Of a stretch of 8,342 nt of DNA, positions 1 to 7,342 are shown piece by piece. Below the pieces are notes generated by a model. It saw only the letters and a list, made by a program, of their open reading frames with translations, was not told the origin of the DNA and made no database searches. A program made the position numbers and the translations under genes. Every line of letters starts with the position of its first letter. Position 1 is the stretch's first letter. The DNA is from Myxococcales bacterium. Its GTDB lineage: Bacteria > Myxococcota_A > Polyangia > Nannocystales > Nannocystaceae. The stretch covers positions 1-8,342 of the forward strand of contig JACKDV010000062.1 in assembly GCA_020633315.1 (NCBI GenBank). The letters run 5' to 3'.

Positions 1-100
1 ACTGACTCGTCGTGCATGACCCAAGCCCCGACCGGGCTGCTTGGCGGGATGCGGGCGGGCTCTGTTGGCGAGCACGTCCCCAGCTCCGCGAGAGATGCCC
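1..100. other. Non-coding leader upstream of the toxin gene
   Basis: This short stretch holds no gene I can support. In the frame of the toxin gene there is a TGA at 17-19, which sets the leftmost limit for that gene's start. Another TGA at 3-5 in a different frame could be the end of an upstream gene cut off by the window edge, but two or three bases cannot show this. I see no convincing -35/-10 pair, although GC-rich promoters are hard to recognise by eye. No inverted repeat or terminator hairpin stands out. Confidence 0.5.
90..94 (+). promoter_or_regulatory. Weak ribosome-binding site (GAGAG) favouring the ATG at 101
   Basis: A purine-rich GAGAG lies six bases before the ATG at 101. That spacing is normal for a Shine-Dalgarno sequence, whereas the motif directly abuts the alternative in-frame ATG at 95. 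This decides the start in favour of 101 (protein beginning MATDPSSLF). A farther in-frame TTG at 41 would add 20 residues with no recognisable domain or signal peptide and has no better site in front of it. Confidence 0.4.
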
Positions 101-3100
101 ATGGCCACCGATCCCTCCTCACTGTTCACCATCGACGGCACCGTGGTCGACCCCGAAGGGAGCGCGACCGCGGGGGTTCGCGTGGTCGCGGCCGATGTCA
201 TCGATACCGCTCAAACGCGGCCCCGAGTGCTCGTATCCTCCACGACCGATGCGGACGGTCGGTTCTCGCTCGTGTTGTCGGCCGAGGATGCGTTGCGGCT
301 GTTTCGGTCCGGTGGCGACCAGGAGCGTGGGCAACCATCGAGGCCCATGGCATCGAGGGGCCGTGCGATCGCAATCGTCGCGTACTCTCGCGGTGCGGTG
401 GTGGGGCGGCTCGATCTCACCGTGACACTCGATGGGCTGGCCGATGGCTACGACGTCCAGCTCATCACGACGCGCACAGGAGAGGCGATCTCGATGCTGC
501 AAGGGCAACACCAAGCCACCGGGGTGGTCCGTGACGAGACCGGGCGACCGATCGCGGCAATCCAAGTGGAGGTGATCCAGGTTCGGCTCAGGGACGAGGT
601 CGTGCTGGCCAGTGGTCTGAGCGGTTCGGATGGCTCGTTTCGGCTGAGCTACGATGCGGCATCGCATCTGGGCGAGGGAGCCAAGGCCCTGGCCGTGGCC
701 CTTCGGGTGCTCGCGGATGATGGTTCGGGCGAGCTCGTGGAGCGAGCTCGAAGCGAGCGCTTCTGCCCGGCTCCGGCGATGGTGAACGTGGATCTCGTGC
801 TTCCACCGGAGACGATCGCGGGCTCGGAGATCGAGCGGATCGCTGCGACGATCGATGCCCGTCGCGAGGGACTGCCATGGGGTGAGCTGACCGATGACGA
901 CGTGGAGCTCATCGCTTGCGAGACGGGGCTGCCGCTGTCGCAGGTGACGACGTACGCTCGGGCTGCGAGATTGGCCGACGCGGCCTCATTGCCCGTGGAA
1001 GCCCTGTACGCCCTGGGGCGCCGCGGGATGACGATGAGCGTGTCCGCGGTCGGGGCGCTGCCGTCGGCCGTGGTCGAGCGCGAGTTGCTCGGTGCCGCGG
1101 ACCAGGGGCTGGTGCCGAGCTGGGACGACGCGAGCACCACTGCATCGCAGGTGGCCAGCGTGATGGGAACCCGGGCTGCGGCCGACGAGGCGGAGGCTCC
1201 CTTGGGGCAGCTGTTGGCCACGGTGGGGCTCCCGGCGGCGGTACGAGAGAGCTTCGTCGTCGGCTATGTCGGGCGTCCCGACACCGTCCAGAGGTTCTGG
1301 CAGGACTTCGCCGCCTCGCATACACCCGACGAGGTCGAGCAGACCAAGTTCTCACTGACCACGGGAGCGTTGACGCAAGGCCACCTACCGCTGGTGGTCG
1401 AGCTCGAGCAGCGGCGGCAGGCCGGAGACCTGTCCTCGCCTCGCGATCTCGCCGGGATGACCGTGGGCGACTGGCGAGCTCTCGTCAGCGGCAAGGGTGG
1501 TGAGCCCGGGACCGGGGCGCCAGCAGGCTACCCTGGACAGGACGATGCAGAGCGCGAGCTACTCTACGCGACCGCCCTGGCCCGTGCCGCCGAAGAAGCG
1601 TTTCCGACTGCCTCGTTGGTCAAACGCGCGGCGAAGCTCGGACGCTTCGGCCTGGCGGCATCCTATGTCGACGAGCACCACGAGCTCGACTTTCGCTCCA
1701 CGAACGCGCGGCAGTTCCTCACCGAGCACCCGCCGGCCGGGCTGACGACCGAGCAGCAGGACCAGCTGCGCACGGAGCTTTCGCAGGCGCAGCGGCTGTT
1801 CATGGTCGCGCCGCGCTTCGATCGCGATGTGGTTGCGAGCGCTCTGTTGGATGCGGGAATTCACTCCGCGCACCAGATCGTCGGCATGGGTCCGTCGGCA
1901 TTCGTGGAGCGACACGGTGAGGCGCTGGGTGGCGAGGCCATCGCCAAGGTGGTCTACGACAACGCGCACCATGTGACCTCGACCCTGGCTGTGCTCGCGA
2001 TGAACCTCGGGGGGCCGTTCAACCCTACGACGGTACCCGCGGTGGGTGGAAAGACGGCGGAGCCCGGCGACGCACCGCCGGATCTCGAGCACCTGCTGGG
2101 GCCGATGGACTACTGCGCCTGCGACCACTGTCGCTCGGTGCTCAGCCCCGCTGCATACCTGGTCGACCTGCTGCGCTTCCTCGAGCAGCGACCCGCGGTC
2201 GCCGATGAAGGAGGTGGTGGCGCAGCGGTGGAGCCGTTCGCCGCGCTCACGGCTCGGCGGCCCGATCTGCTGCACACGCTGCTCGACTGTGCCAACACGA
2301 ACACTCCGCTGCCCACGATCGACCTGGTCAACGAGATCCTCGAGCGGGAGGTGGCGGGCATGCTTCCGGCGCAGTGGCCCCAGACCACGCGTACGACGGC
2401 AGAGCTGCGGGCCCAGCCCGAGCATCGCCTCGACGCGGCCTACGACACGTTGCGCAACGCGGTGTACCCGTGGTCGCTGCCGTTCGATCTGGCGCGGGCC
2501 GAGGCCGACGCCTTTCTGGTCCACCTCGGGGTGCCGCGGGTCGAGCTGCTACAGACCTGTGGGGCACCGTCGGTGGCGCTCGACGACGCAATCGCACGGG
2601 CGCGCCTGGGCCTGGAGGAGCTCACCGCCCAGATCATCGCCGACGAGCACCCCGGCGTCCCGCCTGCGCCGCACGAACTGTGGGGCGTCGACGCTGCGCA
2701 GTGGCCGGGGCTGCTCGAGGATGTGTCGTCCTTCATCGAACGGGCGGGGCTCGAGTACGAGCAACTGCCGGAGCTGGTGGCGACGAGCTACGCGGGGGCC
2801 GGGCTGCTCGAGATCGCCTTTGCGCAGCCGTGTCGGCTCGAGGGAGCGACGATCGGCGGGCTGGATGATTCGGTCCTGTCGAGGATCCATCGATTCTTGC
2901 GGCTGTGGCGGGCGCTGGGCTGGACCATGGCCGATGTGGACCTGGCCATCGCGAACCTGGGCTCGGGGCCCGCCCCTGTGGACCTCGCCTTCTTGCGGTC
3001 CCTGTCACGAGCAATCGCGCTCGGCGAGTCGTTCCAGGACCTCCCGCGTCGTGAGTGGCTCGCGTGGTTCGGCGACCTGCCGACCGAGCCTCGCTTCGGG

Positions 3101-6100
3101 GAGGCGCGCTCGGATTTCGAGGAGGTCTTCGTCGAGCGCACGCCCGAGGGCGAGATCAGCCCTCTGTCGCCCGCGTCGCTGTCGGGCGACATCGTCGACG
3201 TGGCGCCCCATGTCGCGGCGGCGCTATCGGTCACCGAAGAGGAGCTGTCGCTGCTGCTGTCGCTCGACGCCGCTCGGGCCCCAGCGACCGTGGGCAATCT
3301 GTCGTGGTTGCTACGTTGGTCGTCGCTTTCGCGGGCGCTGGGGCTGTCGATCCGCGATGTGGTGACCCTGGCCCAGCTCTCCGGAGTCGTGCCCTTCCAG
3401 GTCACGGGGGCCGCGGCTCTCGATGCGCTCGAGACCTTCGTCGACCAGGCTCGGGTCCTCCGCCGTGCGGGAGTCTCGGTCGCTTCGGTGGACGCGCTGT
3501 TGCGACATCGCGGGCCCCACCCCGTCGGGGTGCCCGAGGCAGCACTGGCGAGCGTCTTGGTCGAGCTGGTGCGAGGACTCCAGGCGATCGGGCGCGAGCT
3601 CGATGCCGCGGTCGACCCCTCCCGCTCGGCACGTGCGGTGCTCCCCGAGCAGCTCGTCCGTGTGATGCCCGAGGACGAGGTCGGGCTCGTCCTCCAGATG
3701 GTGAACACGGTCCCTACCAGCGATCCGGGAGGCTACGAGTCGGTGCCCGCCTCCGCCCAGGTCTTTGTGGCCGTGGGCACGTGGAACTCGCTGCAAGACG
3801 ACCCGCCCGATGGAACCCCGATGGAGGACCCCGAGCACCGGGCGAGGTTGGTGCTCGACGAGCTGGTCGCCTACCTGCGCGTGTGGCTCGGCGAGGGCGT
3901 GGTCGTGAACAAGCTGGCCGCCGCGATGGGTCTGTCGGCGGGGTCCGTGGAGGCCCTGCTCGATGTCGACGATGACGGCTCGCCGATGATGAGGCGCTTC
4001 GTTGGGACCGAACCGGAGCTCGCCAGCGCGATCGACTTCGCCTCCCAGGGCGAGGCGCTGGCCGATCCTCTACTGCCCCAGCACCTCGAGGAGGGCACGG
4101 GAGGCTTCCCATCGCTCGCACCACAGCTCGATGCGTTGCGATGGCTGGCGAAGTCCGTGGGATTGGTGGAGCAGCTCGGGCTGGGCGACGACGACCTACG
4201 ATGGCTGCTGACCGATGGGGCCACCCACGGCCTACTATCTCCCGTCGACATCCCTACGCAGGTGGTGGACGGGCCGTCGGCGAAGTGGCCGGCGTGGCTG
4301 CTCTTGCAGCGCTTCGCGTCGTTTGGCCGCACGCACACCTCGGGTCTACCGGGCCTGCGAGACGTCCTCGACGCAGGCTCTGAAGTCCGCAGCGTGCTGG
4401 CTCGTGTCACGGGCTGGGAAGACCCCTCTGTGGCACCCGCCGACTCGGCGATCGAGGTGGTCGCCACCCAGCGGGGCATCAGCGAGGCGGACCTGCGCAC
4501 GATGGATGGCCTCGAGCAGATCGCTCGGGCCCTCGACCTGGCGCAGCGGCTGGGGGTGACCGCGGCACGGGCGACGAACTGGGCCACGACGACGCCGACC
4601 ACCTCCATCGCCCGAGACGTCCAGGCCGCTGCGAAGGCCAAGGTCTCCAGCGAGGCCTGGCCGCGGGTGGTCGAGCCCCTGCGTGACAGTCTGCGCAAGC
4701 GCCAGCGCGACGCCCTGGTTGCGTACGTGTTGGCGAACGACCCCGAGTCCACGACGCCCGAGGCTCTGTTCGGGCGCCTGCTCATCGACGTGGAGGTCTC
4801 GCCCTGCGCCAAGACCTCACGGATCAAGCAGGCCATCTCCAGCGTGCAGACCTTCGTGCAGCGCGTGCTGCTATCCAAGGAGCCGGGCGTGAACATCTCG
4901 GCCGCTGCGACCACCGAGTGGCAGTGGATGTCGCGCTATCGAGTGTGGGAGGCCAACCGGAAGATCTTCCTGTGGCCCGAGAACTGGCTGCAGCCCGAGC
5001 TGCGCGACGACAAAACCGAGCTGTTCGAGGCGTTCCAGAGCGCGCTGCTCGACGGGCAGCTCGATGACGACGTGGCCGAGGCCGCGGTGTCGAGCTATCT
5101 CCGCAGCATGGCGGAGATCGCCCGGCTGCACGTCGCGGGCATGGTCCACGAACGCGAGCTGGCCGACGCCGAGGCCATCGCCGTCGATCGGCTGCACGTC
5201 TTCGGCCGCACCAAGGTACGGCCCTACCGCTACTTCCATCGGACTCGCATCGACGACAGCGAGTGGACACCGTGGGAGGAGCTGCCGTTCACCATCGACG
5301 CGGAGTCGGTGCTGCCCGCGATCGTCCGTAGAAGGCTCGTGCTCGCCTGGGTGACGGTGCAGGGGCGATCGAAGGGCGAGGGCTCGTCTCCCCCACGCGC
5401 CTACCACGAGCTTCGCCTGTCGTGGTGCATGCGTGATCACGAGGGATGGGGACAGGTCCGCACCGCGGCCAAGACCGCCAACGACATGGGGATCGAGGTT
5501 CAAGCGACCGCCTCGCTCGATGGGCTGGCGCCGCCTCCTCCAGTGGCGGCTCGAGCGGCGAACGAATCCGAGATCTTCTATCGGGTGCATTCGAAGAGCG
5601 ACGGCTCGCTGACCATCGCCCCGGGCTTCCCGGCGCTCGCCTACGACTCGTTCTGCTTCTCCGGCCGATTCCGATTCCGTGATGTCGAAGAGGAGCCCGT
5701 GGTCGCCACCGTGCCCCACGATCGACGCACGCGGCCGGATACGTCCAGTCCTCAGTTCGCGGGGTGGTTGCCGCGTCCGAAGGCGATGATTCCTCGGCAG
5801 CAGTGGTACGTCATGGACAGCAGCAACTATGGCCCGGCCGATATCCAGACCCTTGGGTTGCAGGTGCCGGTTCGCTCCGTCTCGAGCGGCACTTACAGCT
5901 ATCAGCGTCTGTTCGACACGCCGCACCCCTTCACGGTGTCGGCAACGACGCAATACGAGGAGTTCTCCAGCGAGTCGCCGATGGTCTATCAGGACTCGCG
6001 ACGGTCGCTGCTCATCACTCCGCGGCCGCCCGTGCTCCAGACGTACTTCGTGCCCTGGGGCGGGGATAGAGGCCCGGCGCTAGTGGGTCTCGGAGGGCTG

Positions 6101-7342
6101 GCCCATGCATCGTTCGTGCCCAGCGCGACGCGAACCGAGGATCTGCTCGGGGGCGCACCCGAGACCAGTGACGTCCAGGAGGACCCGATGCTCACCGAGC
6201 CCGGGCCCGTGGCTCCAACACCACCCACGGCGCTCGAGCCCTGGGAGCAGTGGACCTTCGAGGTCTCGGCGTTCGACCATCCCCTCGCCCGAAGGCTGGT
6301 CGATCTCGTCCGGCGCCATGGTGTCCCCGCGCTCTACCGACCTCCCGCCGAGGGCGTGTGGGCCGGCTTCGATCGGCAGCTCGTCCAGGAGAGCCGAAGC
6401 TCGCTGTACGGCTTGGGGCAGCCCGAGAACACCGCCAGCGGTTCGGTGCTCGACGAGATCGACTTCAGCCCTGGCGGGTCGTACTCGGTCTACAACTGGG
6501 AGCTGTTCTTCCACGTGCCCATGCTGGTCGCCCTGCGCCTGATGGAGGACAAGAAGTTCGAGCAGGCGAGGCGATGGATGCACTACATCTTCGACCCCAC
6601 GGTCGGAGGAACCACGCCCACTCCGTCGCGCTACTGGAAGGTCCGGCCGCTGTTCGAGTCCACCGTCACCGACGTGGCCGAGCAGCTCGAGGCCCTGCAC
6701 TACGAGGGCGACGACTCGGCCAAGAAGAAGCTGCGCGACGACACCCGCGACCAGATCGCTCGCTGGCGGCGCAACCCCTTCCGGCCGCACTCCCTGGCGA
6801 AACTGCGGATCTCGGCCTACCAGCGCTGGGTGGTGATGCGCTACCTCGACAACCTCATCGAGTGGGGCGACCACCTGTTCTCCCAGGACACGATCGAGTC
6901 CAACAACGAGGCGTTGCAGCTGTACGTCTTGGCGGCACAGCTTCTGGGACCGCGTCCCGTCATGCTGCCCGAGCGCGACGCAGCCGCGATGTCCTACGCG
7001 GAAGTGCAGGGGGCCTTCGACGACTTCTCGAACTTCCTGGCCCAGGCCGAGAACGCGGTGCCCAGCGCGATGCTCGACACCAAGAAGGCCGCCGCGGCGA
7101 CGAAGCTGGCCGGAGGGGCGCTGAGCAAGACGCCGCTGCAAGGGCGCACGAGGTCGTGGCGTCGGGACAGCTCCCGATGGCGAAGCACCCCGTCATGCTC
7201 GCACAGTTGGTGGGCTACACCTACGTCTCGCCCGCGGGCTCCGAGGCGCCCACGCTGTACTTCTGCGTGCCGCACAACCAGGAGCTGCTGCGCTACTGGG
7301 ACGTGGTGGCCGATCGACTGTTCAAGCTGCGGCACTGCATGA
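101..7342 (+). CDS. Tc-toxin A-subunit-like protein (TcA/TcdA family), main reading frame, ends by frameshift
   Basis: This is the large pore-forming, receptor-binding subunit of a toxin complex. In characterised relatives it forms a bell-shaped pentamer that binds the target cell and drives a channel through the membrane to deliver a TcB-TcC-encapsulated enzyme. As read it has 2,413 codons. Recognisable parts, numbered from M101, are: two transthyretin/carboxypeptidase-regulatory-like beta domains (about 7-123 and 137-236); a helical segment (about 241-330); a VRP1-like shell region with DYCACDHC (670-677) and YPWSLPFD (789-796); the 'ABC toxin N-terminal' block with WEANRK (1616-1621) and PENW (1626-1629); a neuraminidase-like domain (about 1682-1865); and NWELFFH and HYIFDPT (2132-2167). 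No signal peptide is visible, as is usual for TcA. After residue 2348 the translation turns into an Arg/Ser/Trp-rich tail of about 66 residues with no family resemblance. The family's C-terminus continues in frame 1, so the stop at 7340-7342 is premature. The alternative starts are ATG 95 and TTG 41. Family confidence is high; functional state is uncertain. Confidence 0.9.
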   Translation: MATDPSSLFTIDGTVVDPEGSATAGVRVVAADVIDTAQTRPRVLVSSTTDADGRFSLVLSAEDALRLFRSGGDQERGQPSRPMASRGRAIAIVAYSRGAVVGRLDLTVTLDGLADGYDVQLITTRTGEAISMLQGQHQATGVVRDETGRPIAAIQVEVIQVRLRDEVVLASGLSGSDGSFRLSYDAASHLGEGAKALAVALRVLADDGSGELVERARSERFCPAPAMVNVDLVLPPETIAGSEIERIAATIDARREGLPWGELTDDDVELIACETGLPLSQVTTYARAARLADAASLPVEALYALGRRGMTMSVSAVGALPSAVVERELLGAADQGLVPSWDDASTTASQVASVMGTRAAADEAEAPLGQLLATVGLPAAVRESFVVGYVGRPDTVQRFWQDFAASHTPDEVEQTKFSLTTGALTQGHLPLVVELEQRRQAGDLSSPRDLAGMTVGDWRALVSGKGGEPGTGAPAGYPGQDDAERELLYATALARAAEEAFPTASLVKRAAKLGRFGLAASYVDEHHELDFRSTNARQFLTEHPPAGLTTEQQDQLRTELSQAQRLFMVAPRFDRDVVASALLDAGIHSAHQIVGMGPSAFVERHGEALGGEAIAKVVYDNAHHVTSTLAVLAMNLGGPFNPTTVPAVGGKTAEPGDAPPDLEHLLGPMDYCACDHCRSVLSPAAYLVDLLRFLEQRPAVADEGGGGAAVEPFAALTARRPDLLHTLLDCANTNTPLPTIDLVNEILEREVAGMLPAQWPQTTRTTAELRAQPEHRLDAAYDTLRNAVYPWSLPFDLARAEADAFLVHLGVPRVELLQTCGAPSVALDDAIARARLGLEELTAQIIADEHPGVPPAPHELWGVDAAQWPGLLEDVSSFIERAGLEYEQLPELVATSYAGAGLLEIAFAQPCRLEGATIGGLDDSVLSRIHRFLRLWRALGWTMADVDLAIANLGSGPAPVDLAFLRSLSRAIALGESFQDLPRREWLAWFGDLPTEPRFGEARSDFEEVFVERTPEGEISPLSPASLSGDIVDVAPHVAAALSVTEEELSLLLSLDAARAPATVGNLSWLLRWSSLSRALGLSIRDVVTLAQLSGVVPFQVTGAAALDALETFVDQARVLRRAGVSVASVDALLRHRGPHPVGVPEAALASVLVELVRGLQAIGRELDAAVDPSRSARAVLPEQLVRVMPEDEVGLVLQMVNTVPTSDPGGYESVPASAQVFVAVGTWNSLQDDPPDGTPMEDPEHRARLVLDELVAYLRVWLGEGVVVNKLAAAMGLSAGSVEALLDVDDDGSPMMRRFVGTEPELASAIDFASQGEALADPLLPQHLEEGTGGFPSLAPQLDALRWLAKSVGLVEQLGLGDDDLRWLLTDGATHGLLSPVDIPTQVVDGPSAKWPAWLLLQRFASFGRTHTSGLPGLRDVLDAGSEVRSVLARVTGWEDPSVAPADSAIEVVATQRGISEADLRTMDGLEQIARALDLAQRLGVTAARATNWATTTPTTSIARDVQAAAKAKVSSEAWPRVVEPLRDSLRKRQRDALVAYVLANDPESTTPEALFGRLLIDVEVSPCAKTSRIKQAISSVQTFVQRVLLSKEPGVNISAAATTEWQWMSRYRVWEANRKIFLWPENWLQPELRDDKTELFEAFQSALLDGQLDDDVAEAAVSSYLRSMAEIARLHVAGMVHERELADAEAIAVDRLHVFGRTKVRPYRYFHRTRIDDSEWTPWEELPFTIDAESVLPAIVRRRLVLAWVTVQGRSKGEGSSPPRAYHELRLSWCMRDHEGWGQVRTAAKTANDMGIEVQATASLDGLAPPPPVAARAANESEIFYRVHSKSDGSLTIAPGFPALAYDSFCFSGRFRFRDVEEEPVVATVPHDRRTRPDTSSPQFAGWLPRPKAMIPRQQWYVMDSSNYGPADIQTLGLQVPVRSVSSGTYSYQRLFDTPHPFTVSATTQYEEFSSESPMVYQDSRRSLLITPRPPVLQTYFVPWGGDRGPALVGLGGLAHASFVPSATRTEDLLGGAPETSDVQEDPMLTEPGPVAPTPPTALEPWEQWTFEVSAFDHPLARRLVDLVRRHGVPALYRPPAEGVWAGFDRQLVQESRSSLYGLGQPENTASGSVLDEIDFSPGGSYSVYNWELFFHVPMLVALRLMEDKKFEQARRWMHYIFDPTVGGTTPTPSRYWKVRPLFESTVTDVAEQLEALHYEGDDSAKKKLRDDTRDQIARWRRNPFRPHSLAKLRISAYQRWVVMRYLDNLIEWGDHLFSQDTIESNNEALQLYVLAAQLLGPRPVMLPERDAAAMSYAEVQGAFDDFSNFLAQAENAVPSAMLDTKKAAAATKLAGGALSKTPLQGRTRSWRRDSSRWRSTPSCSHSWWATPTSRPRAPRRPRCTSACRTTRSCCATGTWWPIDCSSCGTA
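119..469 (+). other. First N-terminal carboxypeptidase-regulatory/transthyretin-like beta domain
   Basis: Residues about 7-123 read as a beta-sandwich of the carboxypeptidase-regulatory or transthyretin-like type. The opening FTIDGTVVDPEG, then AGVRVVAAD, then TDADGRFSL is the usual pattern of a G-x-V strand, a variable loop, a 'G-V-x-V' strand and a 'T-D-x-x-G-x-F/Y' turn. It ends with strands such as AIAIVAY and GRLDLTV. Such domains are known as adhesion or stability modules at the ends of large proteins. Photorhabdus TcdA1, as I recall it, does not begin this way, but many environmental TcA-like proteins do. The role here, perhaps surface attachment or shielding of the bell, is inference. 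Confidence 0.65.
509..808 (+). other. Second N-terminal carboxypeptidase-regulatory-like beta domain
   Basis: Residues about 137-236 repeat the same fold signature. ATGVVRDETGRPIAAIQVEV is the opening pair of strands, GSDGSFRLSY is the glycine turn, and a final NVDLVLPPE strand leads into the helical part. Identity to the first copy looks low by eye, so this is a tandem of related folds rather than a recent duplication. The two domains are joined by a short linker (residues about 124-136, TRTGEAISMLQGQ). Confidence 0.6.
821..1090 (+). other. Helical segment following the beta domains, TcA-like family
   Basis: Residues about 241-330 are helical by composition. The pattern SEIERIAATI, LTDDDVELIACETGL, ARAARLADAASLPVEALYALGRRGM resembles the conserved short helices found after the N-terminal beta domain in many neuraminidase-domain TcA-like proteins ('...L T xx D I xx L A x E T G L ... 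A x x L A xx T G L P x E A x Y x L x R x G'). It probably begins the alpha-helical shell. I cannot assign a specific function to it. Confidence 0.5.
2075..2560 (+). other. VRP1/SpvA-like shell core with CxCxxC motif
   Basis: This is the most diagnostic stretch of the N-terminal half. DYCACDHCRSVLSPAAYLVD (residues 670-689) is followed by DCANTNTPLPTIDLVNEIL (729-747) and AAYDTLRNAVYPWSLPFDL (780-798). Each closely matches the consensus of TcA proteins and of the related Salmonella SpvA/VRP1 plasmid virulence family. The three cysteines C672, C674 and C677, with C730 nearby, are conserved in the family as I know it. Their role, structural metal binding or packing, is not something I can state. 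In Tc structures this region belongs to the alpha-helical shell around the channel. Confidence 0.8.
4919..5143 (+). other. ABC toxin N-terminal region block (shell)
   Basis: Residues about 1607-1681 match the highly conserved block found before the neuraminidase-like domain in TcA proteins. WQWMSRYRVWEANRKIF is followed by LWPENWLQPELRDDKT and, after a variable acidic stretch, by SSYLRSMAEIARLHVAGM. The pattern W-E-A-N-R-K-x-F-L-x-P-E-N-W-x-x-P-E-L-R-D-D-K is a family hallmark and makes the assignment secure. It is structural; no catalytic residues are expected. Confidence 0.85.
5144..5692 (+). other. Neuraminidase-like domain of TcA
   Basis: Residues about 1682-1864 begin directly after the preceding block. 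They carry RLHVFGRTKVRPYRYFHR and SEWTPWEELPFTID, then RRRLVLAWV (1744 onward), a pattern typical of the neuraminidase-like beta domain of Tc A subunits. The name reflects fold resemblance. In characterised Tc toxins this domain closes the bottom of the shell and is not known to be a working sialidase, so no enzyme activity should be assumed. Confidence 0.75.
6251..6970 (+). other. Conserved pre-channel block of TcA (NWELFFH / HYIFDPT / YLDNLIEWGD)
   Basis: Residues about 2051-2290 contain in order: WTFEVSAFDHPLARRLV; DFSPGGSYSVYNWELFFHVP (NWELFFH starts at 2132); RRWMHYIFDPT (ending at 2167); and YLDNLIEWGDHLF (2248-2260) with TIESNNEALQLYVLAAQLLGP. These are the best-conserved motifs of the TcA family after the neuraminidase-like domain. 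They support a complete, in-frame gene up to here. A proline-rich acidic loop (about 2030-2048) precedes the block. In structures the chain then runs through a linker into the channel helices. Confidence 0.85.
7136..7147 (+). other. Frameshift site (-1), probably one G missing in GGG at 7142-7144
   Basis: Family-like coding ends in frame 2 with KLAGGALSKTPLQG and resumes in frame 1 with AHEVVASGQLPMAKHP. Third-position G/C preference also switches frame here. Frame 1 just before this point reads as Arg/Gly-rich nonsense, and frame 2 just after it reads as Arg/Ser/Trp-rich nonsense. Adding a single G to the run at 7142-7144 restores one continuous frame, L-Q-G-A-H-E. There is no canonical X-XXY-YYZ slippery heptamer at the junction (codons CTG CAA GGG CGC), so programmed frameshifting is not supported. 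A base-calling error or a true one-base deletion are the leading explanations. Confidence 0.85.

Noticed and set aside
41..100. TTG at 41 as the true start, with a possible signal peptide or lipoprotein leader (MAGCGRALLAS)
   Set aside because: The extension has no proper hydrophobic core, no lipobox in a sensible context, and no better ribosome-binding site. TcA proteins normally lack signal peptides.
1559..2524. Long minus-strand open frame (about 320 codons) opposite the shell region
   Set aside because: It is Arg/Gln/His-rich, lies wholly antisense to conserved TcA motifs, and has no recognisable domain. Such frames arise freely opposite high-GC coding sequence.
2046..3365. Plus-strand frame of about 440 codons overlapping the toxin gene
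   Set aside because: It is extremely rich in Arg, Ser, Cys and Trp, as expected of an out-of-frame reading of high-GC coding DNA.
5144..5692. A working sialidase activity from the neuraminidase-like domain
   Set aside because: The label is based on fold resemblance. I do not see a convincing set of Asp-box repeats or a catalytic Arg triad, and the Tc domain is not known as an active enzyme.
4871..5953. Long minus-strand open frame (about 360 codons) opposite the ABC-N and neuraminidase-like blocks
   Set aside because: It is a mirror of the strongly conserved plus-strand coding sequence and its composition is not that of a normal protein.
6080..7141. Long minus-strand open frame (about 350 codons) opposite the pre-channel block
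   Set aside because: The plus strand here carries the best family motifs of the window. The antisense frame shows no domain and no ribosome-binding site that I can support.
7136..7147. Programmed -1 ribosomal frameshift signal
   Set aside because: The junction codons CTG CAA GGG CGC do not make a slippery heptamer, and re-pairing of the glutamine tRNA one base back would be poor. A simple one-base indel explains the data better.
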